A stretch of DNA of 64,000 bases, from positions 62,001 to 126,000 of the forward strand of contig JAJCZM010000007.1 in assembly GCA_029262375.1 (NCBI GenBank). Direction: 5' to 3'. The notes beneath the pieces were generated by a model. It was given only the letters and a program-made list of their open reading frames with translations, was not told where the DNA came from and did not search any database. The translations under genes and the position numbers were made by a program. Source of the stretch: Deltaproteobacteria bacterium. Lineage in GTDB: Bacteria; Desulfobacterota; Binatia; UBA1149; SPBQ01. This document shows, piece by piece, positions 45,077-52,738 of the stretch. How positions within the stretch are numbered: the first letter of the stretch is position 1; every line of letters begins with the position of its first letter.

Positions 45077-46150
45077 TCAGTTCGCCTTTAGCAAGCGTAC
45101 ACAGAGCATACGCGAGATATTGAGAAGGATCTTCGCCGCCACCTCGGTATCGTCGGCGATCATCATACGGATCGTACTCTCGCTCAGGCTGAGTATCTTC
45201 GCGTCGTCGGTGGCCGCATAGACATCGAATGCGCGTGCCCGATTCAACAAGAACGCCATCTCGCCGAATACATCGCCGGCCGTCAGCACGCCGATCAGTT
45301 CGTCATCGTCTCGGACTTCGAGCGTCCCCTCGAGCACGACGAAGATGTTACGCGCGACACCGCCTTTCTTGAGAATGCGATCGCCGGCATTGCACTCGAT
45401 GATGTTGCTCTTGGTGAGGACGCGGTCGGCTTCGTCTTGTCGGAGCCCGTCAAGTGCGGAGATCTTCTGCCCTTCCAGTTCGCGCAGTGCCGACTGGATC
45501 TCACTCCAATAGTCATCGGAGTCTTGGTGCAATCGGCTCGTCACGGCACCGCCTACTGTCAAAACGTCTTCAATGCAGGAAGGCCAACCGTCCTCAGAAT
45601 CGGCGCGCAGCGCGTCCGGTCCGTGCGGAAAGGAAATCAACGGGATCAGGTAGCCCGCTTCCTTGCTGTTGATGTTCTGATGCGCGTAGGTGCGATTGCC
45701 CATGCCGAGGTACGACGTCAACAGATGCGGTTCGCATGCGCCAAAGATCACGCAGATCCCGCTCTCCGAGATGAAATCGGCGGAAACCGACATGACGCGC
45801 TCGAGCAGGTTGGTGCCGCGCAGTCGCGGCTCTATCATCGCGCGCTCACCGACCGCCATGCGCGTCGGTCCCAACTCCGCGATGAATCTCGCGAGATCGT
45901 ACTGCTCAATCTGACGCTGCGAAAAACCGCGGTCTCCTCCCCAAGTCAGGCGTGAGGTGGCGACGACGCGGTCACCCTCGAGTGCGAAAAAGATGTGTGA
46001 GTGCTCGTCTTCCGGTTCGTCGAGCCAACGACGCACGTGATCGGCCGTATCCTGGTAGCGGCCCATCTCCTCGACGTAGACGCTGTAGCGAAAACGATAG
46101 ACCGCCTCCCTCTCGGCGGCCGTGGTTGCAATGCCAACTGTGAAATCCAC
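45077..46150 (-). CDS. GNAT/N-acyl-synthase-like domain fused to a cyclic-nucleotide-binding domain
   Basis: A 357-aa fusion. Residues 1 to about 205 form an acyltransferase-like domain of the autoinducer-synthase/FeeM type (REAVYRFRYSVYVEEMGRYQD, FFALEGDRVVATSRLTW, AVGERAMIEPRLRGTNLLERVM). Residues about 230-340 are a CRP-like cyclic-nucleotide-binding domain with the phosphate-binding cassette GDVFGEMAFLLNRARAFDV, keeping the Glu and Arg used to bind cAMP or cGMP. There is no helix-turn-helix, so it is not a transcription factor. A GTG start is used. It lies 14 bases after a tautomerase gene. Control of N-acyl product formation by a cyclic nucleotide is inferred. Confidence 0.82.
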   Translation of the reverse strand: MDFTVGIATTAAEREAVYRFRYSVYVEEMGRYQDTADHVRRWLDEPEDEHSHIFFALEGDRVVATSRLTWGGDRGFSQRQIEQYDLARFIAELGPTRMAVGERAMIEPRLRGTNLLERVMSVSADFISESGICVIFGACEPHLLTSYLGMGNRTYAHQNINSKEAGYLIPLISFPHGPDALRADSEDGWPSCIEDVLTVGGAVTSRLHQDSDDYWSEIQSALRELEGQKISALDGLRQDEADRVLTKSNIIECNAGDRILKKGGVARNIFVVLEGTLEVRDDDELIGVLTAGDVFGEMAFLLNRARAFDVYAATDDAKILSLSESTIRMMIADDTEVAAKILLNISRMLCVRLLKAN

Positions 46151-46164
46151 GTCTAAACCGCGAT

Positions 46165-46575
46165 CTATCCGGTCGCGTCAGAATCGACGTGGCCGTGCTT
46201 TTCAAGCCACGCGTCCTCGTCGCCCGGCTCTGGAAGCAACGCGCCGCCCTCCATCACCCAGCGCGCCGGGATATCGGCTGTAGCTACGGTCACTTCGTTC
46301 GATGCGAGATCCAGTATGCTCGCGATCGACGACTGCATATCGTCGACCAGTTGCTGCTTCTGTTCGTCGGTCCGCCCGGAGCGAATGCTTCCGAGTAGCA
46401 GCGCGCCGGTATCCGTGGGGAGATCACCGCCGGCGTCCTCAGTGAAGAACGTATGCACGAACGTCGGCGGTGCCCCCGTAATTTCACAATGGATACGGGT
46501 CACTTCTTTCGAAACCTCATGGCGCTGTTCGAGCGACGTCAGGTTTTCTCGAACCAAGCAGCGGTACAGTGGCAT
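46165..46575 (-). CDS. Tautomerase-superfamily protein, cis-CaaD-like
   Basis: A 136-aa protein like cis-3-chloroacrylic acid dehalogenase. After Met removal it has Pro1, His28, an Arg-x-x-Arg pair in IRSGR and the Glu in WVMEGG, which correspond to cis-CaaD catalytic residues Pro1, His28, Arg70/Arg73 and Glu114. The position of Tyr103 holds Ala. Loss of that Tyr suggests a tautomerase or hydratase like Cg10062 instead of an efficient dehalogenase. GGGAGG lies upstream of the ATG. The next gene upstream encodes a second, divergent tautomerase-fold protein. Confidence 0.82.
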   Translation of the reverse strand: MPLYRCLVRENLTSLEQRHEVSKEVTRIHCEITGAPPTFVHTFFTEDAGGDLPTDTGALLLGSIRSGRTDEQKQQLVDDMQSSIASILDLASNEVTVATADIPARWVMEGGALLPEPGDEDAWLEKHGHVDSDATG

Positions 46576-46593
46576 GTCGGCACCTCCCGAGTC

Positions 46594-46926
46594 TTACAAA
46601 GGTAGTGGACCATCGATGACGGTCACGACGATCTCATTCGTAGTGCAGCCCGTGACTTCTTGCCACAAGTCGCAAATGGCCGTCATCAACTCAGTGCGCC
46701 GATCGTCGGGAAACCCGACCGGCACCGATCGAATGACAAGCGTACTCGTGCTCGGGCGACCGGCCGTAAATCCGAAGCCTTCGCGCACACCAATCCAGCT
46801 GATCTCGGCATCGGCCGCATCCTGCCCGAGTAGTTGCACGGCGATACGCTTGAGGCCTTCGTCGAGCACAACGCGATTGCGCTCGGAGCTCTGACCTTCT
46901 TGTGCGATGCAGACGTAATCCGCCAT
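46594..46926 (-). CDS. Tautomerase-fold protein lacking the N-terminal proline
   Basis: A 110-aa protein (MADYVCIAQEGQS start). Its length and pattern (ERNRVVLDEGLKRIAVQLLG, STSTLVIRSVPVGFPDDRRTELMTAICDLWQEVTG, NEIVVTVIDG) fit a tautomerase-type beta-alpha-beta repeat, but residue 1 after Met is Ala, so the catalytic Pro is absent. It could be the non-catalytic partner of the neighbouring tautomerase, as in hetero-oligomeric CaaD, or act independently. GGGAGGG upstream sets the start; it begins two bases after the preceding stop. Confidence 0.6.
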   Translation of the reverse strand: MADYVCIAQEGQSSERNRVVLDEGLKRIAVQLLGQDAADAEISWIGVREGFGFTAGRPSTSTLVIRSVPVGFPDDRRTELMTAICDLWQEVTGCTTNEIVVTVIDGPLPL

Positions 46927-46928
46927 GG

Positions 46929-47567
46929 TTACCCTCCCGCGCCGTCGCGCGCGAACCCTCGCGCCAGATCCTGCTCGATCTCCGCGAACGCTTCTTTTCC
47001 GAAGTAGTGTTCCGCGCCAACGAAGAACGCAGGCATACCGAATACGCCGCGCTCGACCGCGCGCTGCGTATTCTCGATCAACTGCTGCTTGACCGAAGAA
47101 TCGGCAATCCCGGCCATGATTCGTTCCGCCGGAAGCCCCGACTCCTCGAGCGCCGCGCGAATGACCTCGGCGTCGTCCATCTTCTTCGGCGCCGCCCCCC
47201 ACGTGTGTGCAAACACCGCGTCAATATATTCGGCAGCAATGCCTTCGCGCTGCGCGACGACCGCACCGCGCATGATCTGTAACGTGTTGACGGGAAAGAA
47301 AGGATTGAAATTGAAATGGGCAATCCCGTGGCGACGCACGAAGCGCGCGACCTCTCGCATGAGATACTCGCCCTTGTTCTTGATCCCCTGGGTCGATACG
47401 GCAGGCGAGACGTTGCCTGTTGCTTTGAAGACACCGCCGAGAAGCACCGGAACGTATTCGAATTCGAGACCCACGCGCGCAGCGATCGCGGGAATCGCCT
47501 CGTGCGCAAGGTAAGCATTCGGACTGCCGAAATCGTAAAGGAATTCGACTTTCGTCACTCGGCTCAC
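46929..47567 (-). CDS. 2-hydroxychromene-2-carboxylate isomerase/DsbA-like (kappa GST) protein
   Basis: A 212-aa thioredoxin-fold protein. The N terminus VEFLYDFGSPNAYLAHEA has the Ser of kappa-class GST/HCCA isomerases in place of a CxxC. Further matches are FNFNPFFPVNTLQIMRGAV and GVFGMPAFFVGAEHYFGKE. HCCA isomerase acts in naphthalene degradation with glutathione, but many members are general isomerases. The start is a GTG sharing GTGA with the SDR stop; a GTG three codons later is also possible. Confidence 0.85.
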   Translation of the reverse strand: MSRVTKVEFLYDFGSPNAYLAHEAIPAIAARVGLEFEYVPVLLGGVFKATGNVSPAVSTQGIKNKGEYLMREVARFVRRHGIAHFNFNPFFPVNTLQIMRGAVVAQREGIAAEYIDAVFAHTWGAAPKKMDDAEVIRAALEESGLPAERIMAGIADSSVKQQLIENTQRAVERGVFGMPAFFVGAEHYFGKEAFAEIEQDLARGFARDGAGG

Positions 47568-48307
47568 CAGCGCTCTCCATAAGGACGCAGATCCAACTCG
47601 AACGTCCAGCCGTCGCGAGTTTGATGATGCAGCATCCAGTAGGTCTCCCCAATCGATGCAGGGTTCATGAGCGTATCGGCCGGCAATTCGTCGGCCGACA
47701 CGCCGGTTGCCTTTCCGATCATCTCGCGCACGAAGGCCGTATCGACACCGGCGTCGATGATGAGATGTCCCACGTGAATATTGGCAGGCCCGAGTTCACG
47801 AGCCGTCGCCTGCGCGAGTCCACGCAGAGCGAACTTGGCGCTGGCGAACGCCGCGTAGCCGGAACCGCCACGGACACTCGCAGTCGCGCCCGTGAAAAAC
47901 AGCGAGCCGCGAGTGCGCGGCACCATGTACTTCGCCGCCTCGCGCGCCGTCACGAAGCCCGCGAAACAGGCCATCTCCCAGACCTTGAAGAACACGCGCG
48001 TTGTCGTCTCGGCGAGCGAGAAATTGACGTTCGCACCCGCGTTGAAGATCACGCAGTCGAGCGCGCCGACGTCATTCTCGATCTTGGCGAACAGATCGAC
48101 GATCTGCTCTTCCTTGCGCGCATCGAGCGCGTACGCGTGCACCGTCTGCCCTAGCGCTGCGAGTTCGGCGACAAGCGGATCGAGTTTGTCCGCGTTGCGC
48201 CGCCCCATGCAGACCGTATAGCCACCGGCGGCGAAACGACGAGCAATTGCCGTCCCGATGTAATCACCCGCACCGACAATGAGCATGGTTTTCGGTTGGT
48301 CGGACAT
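47564..48307 (-). CDS. SDR-family protein with Phe in place of catalytic Tyr
   Basis: A 247-aa short-chain dehydrogenase-like protein. The cofactor loop reads VGAGDYIGTAIARRFA and the NAG motif is present. The Ser position is SLFFTGATASVRGG, but the YxxxK motif reads FASAK, so Tyr is replaced by Phe. A related SDR group with the same FT-GATAS and ARELGPANIHVGHLIIDAG blocks exists, so the change may be a family trait. Catalysis by the standard SDR mechanism is doubtful. Confidence 0.82.
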   Translation of the reverse strand: MSDQPKTMLIVGAGDYIGTAIARRFAAGGYTVCMGRRNADKLDPLVAELAALGQTVHAYALDARKEEQIVDLFAKIENDVGALDCVIFNAGANVNFSLAETTTRVFFKVWEMACFAGFVTAREAAKYMVPRTRGSLFFTGATASVRGGSGYAAFASAKFALRGLAQATARELGPANIHVGHLIIDAGVDTAFVREMIGKATGVSADELPADTLMNPASIGETYWMLHHQTRDGWTFELDLRPYGERW

Positions 48308-48338
48308 TGGATCTTTCTTCGCTCAGCGGCGCGGTCAT

Positions 48339-48398
48339 TTCAACCGCTCCGCTGCTTGTTCAATCGCTTCGCTGGCCGTTCAATCGCTTGGTTGCGAG
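48339..48398. repeat. Three 20-bp repeats at the 3' end of the MFS gene
   Basis: TTCAACCGCTCCGCTGCTTG, TTCAATCGCTTCGCTGGCCG and TTCAATCGCTTGGTTGCGAG are consecutive. The last copy spans the MFS stop codon. Confidence 0.75.
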
Positions 48399-49696
48399 GA
48401 GCCAGCCCCCGCCTGCCGCACACGCGCGAGATCGGCGGGAAGATGCTCGCTCGTGATCCAGAACAGAATACTCGCACAGCCACCGACCGCTCCGATCACT
48501 GCGAGCGAGTAGCGAATGACCTCCGGCCCATAGCGATCGGCTCCGAGGTCGTTCATCAGGCCAACAACGAACGGGCCGAGGCCGAGACCGACCATGTTCA
48601 AGACGAACAAGAGAATCGCCGATGTCGTCGCACGCATGTTGTTCGGCACCAGAGACTGCGTGGTCGACAGCATCGGCCCGACGTACATGGCGCCGAGCAT
48701 GTAGAACGGCGCAAACGCAGCGAGCGCCCAGGTCGTATCTTCGATGAAAAGGAAAGCGAACATGAACGGAATCGCGCTGATCGATTGGATCGCAGGCCAA
48801 CGAATCATCCAGCGCTCATCGCGGCGCCCAAATCGATCGCTGAGCTTGCCGCCGATGTAGCCGCCGGCGGTTCCGAAGATGCCGATGATGAGGCCGAGCC
48901 AGAGGCCGATCTGCACGGTCTCGACGCCGTGAACGCGCCCCAGAAACGCCGGGCTCCAGGTGATGAACCCGTAGCCGGACAGCGACTGCACCGATGCGGC
49001 CGCAGTCAGCCAAAGAAACGAGGGACAGCGAGAGAGGTAGCCGAGAGCCTCTCTGACCGTAACCGCCTCGGGAACCACCGTACCGGGAGGATCCGAATAG
49101 CCGCGCGGCGGTTCGCGAATGGTAAATCGAACCAGTAACGCGAGCGGTACTCCGGCCAGCCCGATCGTCAGATAGACGGTGCGCCAGCCAAAGTGGCTGC
49201 TCAACCAACCGCCGCCTATGAACGCGAGCATCACGCCGACGTACACACCGGTCGAGTAGATCGACATCGCCGTCGCACGACGCTCGGGCGGAAAATAGTC
49301 GGACAACAACGAGTGCGCGGGCGGGCTACCGGCCGCCTCGCCTACCCCCACGCCGATCCGTGCCACTGCCAGTTCGGTGAAGTTGCGCACCATGCCGGAT
49401 GCGGCCGTCATTCCGCTCCACACAAACAGGCCGAAGGCGATGATCGACCGGCGAGAATGGCGATCGGCCAATCGCGCAATCGGAATTCCCGCGAACGTGT
49501 AGAAGACCGCGAATGCGAAACCGGTCAAGAATCCCATGTAGGTGTCGGACACGCCGATGTCGGCCTTGATCGCATCCAGAAGGATGGACAGCACTTGGCG
49601 ATCAATGAAATTGAAAACGTAAACGACGAACAGTAGTCCCAATACGTAGTTGGAATACGCGTTGGAGATGCGTGGCGCCTCGGGCGTCTCGTTCAC
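48380..49696 (-). CDS. MFS transporter (spinster-like)
   Basis: A 438-aa, twelve-helix transporter. Family blocks are NFIDRQVLSILLDAIKADIGVSD, ARLADRHSRRSIIAFG (motif A), GVGEAAGSPPAHSLLSDYFPPERRATAMS and GGKLSDRFGRR. It would import or export a small organic acid. The start is a GTG overlapping the dioxygenase TGA as GTGA. In this run it is the probable transporter for the substrate of the neighbouring dioxygenase. Confidence 0.92.
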   Translation of the reverse strand: MNETPEAPRISNAYSNYVLGLLFVVYVFNFIDRQVLSILLDAIKADIGVSDTYMGFLTGFAFAVFYTFAGIPIARLADRHSRRSIIAFGLFVWSGMTAASGMVRNFTELAVARIGVGVGEAAGSPPAHSLLSDYFPPERRATAMSIYSTGVYVGVMLAFIGGGWLSSHFGWRTVYLTIGLAGVPLALLVRFTIREPPRGYSDPPGTVVPEAVTVREALGYLSRCPSFLWLTAAASVQSLSGYGFITWSPAFLGRVHGVETVQIGLWLGLIIGIFGTAGGYIGGKLSDRFGRRDERWMIRWPAIQSISAIPFMFAFLFIEDTTWALAAFAPFYMLGAMYVGPMLSTTQSLVPNNMRATTSAILLFVLNMVGLGLGPFVVGLMNDLGADRYGPEVIRYSLAVIGAVGGCASILFWITSEHLPADLARVRQAGAGSSQPSD

Positions 49697-50736
49697 GACG
49701 TCCGTCTTGATGGCGACTTGATGGCGGCTTCATCGGACACGACGCCTTCCTTTCTCGGAATGCCTTGCTGAACGAAATCGTCACCATCAGCCCAATCACC
49801 GTGCGCCGTGAGCCACAGACGAACGAGATGACGCTTGCGCTCGGGCTCTTCGAAATCGACGAAGCTCGTGCGCGCATGCAGAACGGCATTATTCTTTAGA
49901 TAGTTCACCTCGCCCGGCTCGAGCTTCATCGTCACATGAATCTCGGGGTCCGCAGCGATTTCGTCGATCAGGTCGAGCAGTTCGTTTTGTTCGGCCGTCA
50001 TGCGAGGGGCTTCGGGATGGCGCTGGGCGCCGCGGATGTACCAAGGCAGGTAGAAGAACGTGAGACGCCCGTTCTCGTATCGACAGATCGGAAGTTCGAA
50101 GTACGGCAGCTCCCCGGGCGCCTGTTCTTCGTTGCGATCCCAACAGAAAGGTTGGTAGAGCAGCTCTATCAAGTCGGGACGCCGCGCGAGGATCTCGTTG
50201 TAGAGCGTCGCCGTACTCACCAAGCGATTCTCGCCGCCGCTGCGCCCTTGTCGAATGCAGAGCAGGCCGACGAGATCCGACCCATCGCTGTGAAATCCGA
50301 GACCGACCAGCGTCTTGTACAAACGCACGGAAGGATCGGTTGGATCGGCTCCCGTATCTCGTACGTGCCCGAGCAGATCACCGGCGGCGTTCTGCGATAC
50401 GGCGGTGCCAATATGCAGCCCGATCCCCCAATGCAGCCACGCGATGTCGTCATCGCTTCGACCCGCGACGGGAAGCCCCTTCACGTTGAGGAACCCACGC
50501 CCGCTGTGCAGCACGTCCATCCACCCCGCGATCTCGCCTTGCAGACCCGGTAACGCGAAATCGTCTCGTGCGAGTTCCGTCATCGCCTTCCCGGTAGCAC
50601 GAGCGGCCACGAGCGCTGCTTCGAGTTCGCGCACCGCGGCTGCCGAGAGTTGCCGAGACCAGTCGGAAGACCGGGCGAGGTCTCGCCGGCGCCAGGTTGC
50701 CGGCGTAGTCAAAGGTTCGCGTAAAACTGAAGTCAT
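49693..50736 (-). CDS. TauD/TfdA-family Fe(II)/2-oxoglutarate dioxygenase
   Basis: A 347-aa dioxygenase. The HxD iron motif is LGFHSDGSD, the distal His is in NAVLHARTSF and the 2-oxoglutarate-binding Arg in RHLVRLWLTAHG. It is of the TfdA-like group that hydroxylates small acids or ethers. DoxX ends six bases before its start. The substrate is not visible from sequence. Confidence 0.92.
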   Translation of the reverse strand: MTSVLREPLTTPATWRRRDLARSSDWSRQLSAAAVRELEAALVAARATGKAMTELARDDFALPGLQGEIAGWMDVLHSGRGFLNVKGLPVAGRSDDDIAWLHWGIGLHIGTAVSQNAAGDLLGHVRDTGADPTDPSVRLYKTLVGLGFHSDGSDLVGLLCIRQGRSGGENRLVSTATLYNEILARRPDLIELLYQPFCWDRNEEQAPGELPYFELPICRYENGRLTFFYLPWYIRGAQRHPEAPRMTAEQNELLDLIDEIAADPEIHVTMKLEPGEVNYLKNNAVLHARTSFVDFEEPERKRHLVRLWLTAHGDWADGDDFVQQGIPRKEGVVSDEAAIKSPSRRTS

Positions 50737-50742
50737 CGGTCC

Positions 50743-51162
50743 TTATCGATCGTCGCGTGCCACGCCGAATTGGGTGATGAACAACGCACCGCCGGTCATC
50801 GCCACGCCTTTCAGGAAAAACGACAGTTGAATCTGACGCATCGTCTCGTCAGCCGCGCCCACCATCGCCGCGCCGTGGACCACGATCGTCACCGGGATGA
50901 GAAAGATCACGATCAGCCAAGCCCCAAGCCGCGGATAGCGATTGGTCAAGATACACACGGCACCGATCAGCTCGACCACGCCCGACAAGATCACCCAGAA
51001 CTCTCGATACGGGATCGAAGCGTCCATCAGGCGTACGTAACCCGCAATGTCGGTGAAATGCGTAATGCCGGACGCGAAAAAGATCAGCGTGAAGAGAACC
51101 CTCGCCGTCATCCCGATCACAGGGTTCAAAAGATACAGATCCGTTGGTTGGTTTGTATTCAT
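50743..51162 (-). CDS. DoxX-family membrane protein
   Basis: A 139-aa protein with four hydrophobic segments: ARVLFTLIFFASGITHFTD, FWVILSGVVELIGAVCIL, LGAWLIVIFLIPVTIVVHG and LKGVAMTGGALFI. These fit the DoxX/DoxD type. Several ATGs are close together; the one at 51162 has GGGGAG six bases ahead, whereas the ATG at 51168 abuts it. It is the first gene of the minus-strand run. Confidence 0.82.
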   Translation of the reverse strand: MNTNQPTDLYLLNPVIGMTARVLFTLIFFASGITHFTDIAGYVRLMDASIPYREFWVILSGVVELIGAVCILTNRYPRLGAWLIVIFLIPVTIVVHGAAMVGAADETMRQIQLSFFLKGVAMTGGALFITQFGVARDDR

Positions 51163-51278
51163 TGCCATCTCCCCAAAACGCCGCACAGTCTATACCTACG
51201 GTGGGAACGAAGGCGAGCCAACGCTCGATCGCGTCCACGCCGCCTCTCGCGCTGGCATCGTCGCAAGGCCTGACTATC

Positions 51279-51965
51279 GTGGTGCGCGTGAGCACCCCAG
51301 ATCTCGACGTTCTCTATATCGACAACCACCTACTCGTGGTCAACAAGCCTGCCCCCTTGCCCACACAAGGAGCCGATGAAGGTGACGAGAGCCTGGTGGA
51401 AGCGGCGCGTGCGTTCCTCAAACGCGAGTTCGACAAGCCCGGGAACGTCTATGTGGGAGTGGTTTCCCGGCTCGATGCGTTCGTCACGGGCGTGGTGGTG
51501 CTGGCACGCACATCGAAGGCCGCAGATCGACTGACCAAGCAGTTCGCCGCCGGCAGCGTCACGAAGCGCTATCGCGCGTTACTCGCAGCGCCGCCCTCGC
51601 CTATCGAAGCCGAGTGCGAGGACTGGCTCGTGAAGGACGATGGCGCGCGCCGCATGGTTGTCGTGGACGAAGATACGGCCGGAGCCCGACACGCAACGCT
51701 GCGCTACGCGCTCGTGGGTACGGCATCGTCGCACAGTGTCGTCGACATCGAGTTGATCACCGGCCGCAAGCACCAGATCCGCGCGCAGCTCGCCGCTCGG
51801 GGCTATCCCATCGTCGGCGATCGTAAGTACGGAAGCCGTCAGAAATTCCCGCGTGGCATCGCGCTCCACGCCGTGGAGCTTCAGATCGACCATCCGGTCA
51901 GTAAGGAACGGCTCACGATTCGCTCGACACCACCATCGTACTGGCCGGCGACGAAGCTGAATTAG
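51279..51965 (+). CDS. RluA-family RNA pseudouridine synthase
   Basis: A protein of about 228 aa. The catalytic motif is SRLDAFVTGVVVLARTSKAA (RLD with the active Asp). GRKHQIRAQLAARGYPIVGDRKYG is the family's second block, and LHAVELQIDHP the third. There is no S4 domain. The start is uncertain between GTGs at 51279, 51282 and 51288. The target (rRNA or tRNA uridine) cannot be told. Confidence 0.88.
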   Translation: MVRVSTPDLDVLYIDNHLLVVNKPAPLPTQGADEGDESLVEAARAFLKREFDKPGNVYVGVVSRLDAFVTGVVVLARTSKAADRLTKQFAAGSVTKRYRALLAAPPSPIEAECEDWLVKDDGARRMVVVDEDTAGARHATLRYALVGTASSHSVVDIELITGRKHQIRAQLAARGYPIVGDRKYGSRQKFPRGIALHAVELQIDHPVSKERLTIRSTPPSYWPATKLN

Positions 51966-52475
51966 TCAGGATTCGTCACGCGCGCTGAGCGCCGAGACAC
52001 CGTGGTACAGCGTCGCCAGCGCCCCCCACGTCAATCCCACGACGACACCGGCATCGACGATGCCGCGCCAAGGCTGCTCGAGCGCGCGCACGATCTGGAT
52101 GAGAACGATCACCCCGAGGCTGATCGTGTAGACCAAGATCAGCACGGGGCGCGGCGCGGAGAAGTAGCCCATCACATAGAAGGGCGCGAGCAGGGCTCGT
52201 ATCGGAGTAGGGTCGCTGCGCAGCAGCACGGCACGCTCGGCGACCCGGGGGGAAAAGCTATGCTGGAACCCCCGATACCCTTCCGACCACGCCATGAACA
52301 AGACGTTCGCGACCACCAGTGTCCAGTGCAGGACGCTCAGATCGAGTGAAAACATCTCAACGGCGAAGGGATAGAGGCGACCAATCGCCATCACGAGGAT
52401 CGCGACGGCCCCAATCAAGCCCCACCATGCAGCGAGCGAACCGAACGTAGATTGTTGCTGAAATGGCTTACTCAC
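51966..52475 (-). CDS. Uncharacterised membrane protein
   Basis: A 169-aa protein with four hydrophobic segments (WWGLIGAVAILVMAIGRL, LHWTLVVANVLFMAW, PVLILVYTISLGVIVLIQIV, VVVGLTWGALATLYHGV). A GTG at 52475 is the best start, because residues upstream in the open frame are Arg-rich and antisense to the next gene. The stop abuts the pseudouridine synthase stop, so they are convergent. No family was recognised. Confidence 0.65.
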   Translation of the reverse strand: MSKPFQQQSTFGSLAAWWGLIGAVAILVMAIGRLYPFAVEMFSLDLSVLHWTLVVANVLFMAWSEGYRGFQHSFSPRVAERAVLLRSDPTPIRALLAPFYVMGYFSAPRPVLILVYTISLGVIVLIQIVRALEQPWRGIVDAGVVVGLTWGALATLYHGVSALSARDES

Positions 52476-52738
52476 GCGCGTGGTTCTTGGTGCGAGCGAC
52501 TTGGACCGGCGATCATACCGGATCAGGCGCAGAGCGAACGGAAAGTAGACGGGACTTGCTGCTGTTGCTAGTGGCTGCGGACCCGCCCCCTGGGCCGACC
52601 CAAGTATTCCCACGGCTGCAACTCTTGCGGTGCGGCATTCCAGGAGCTGAGAATCGACGCGCAGGGAACCTCGATTTCGCTGGTTTTTTGCGCACTCGGC
52701 CGGCCTTCGTCTGGCATGCCCTGTGCTGAGTTCTATAT

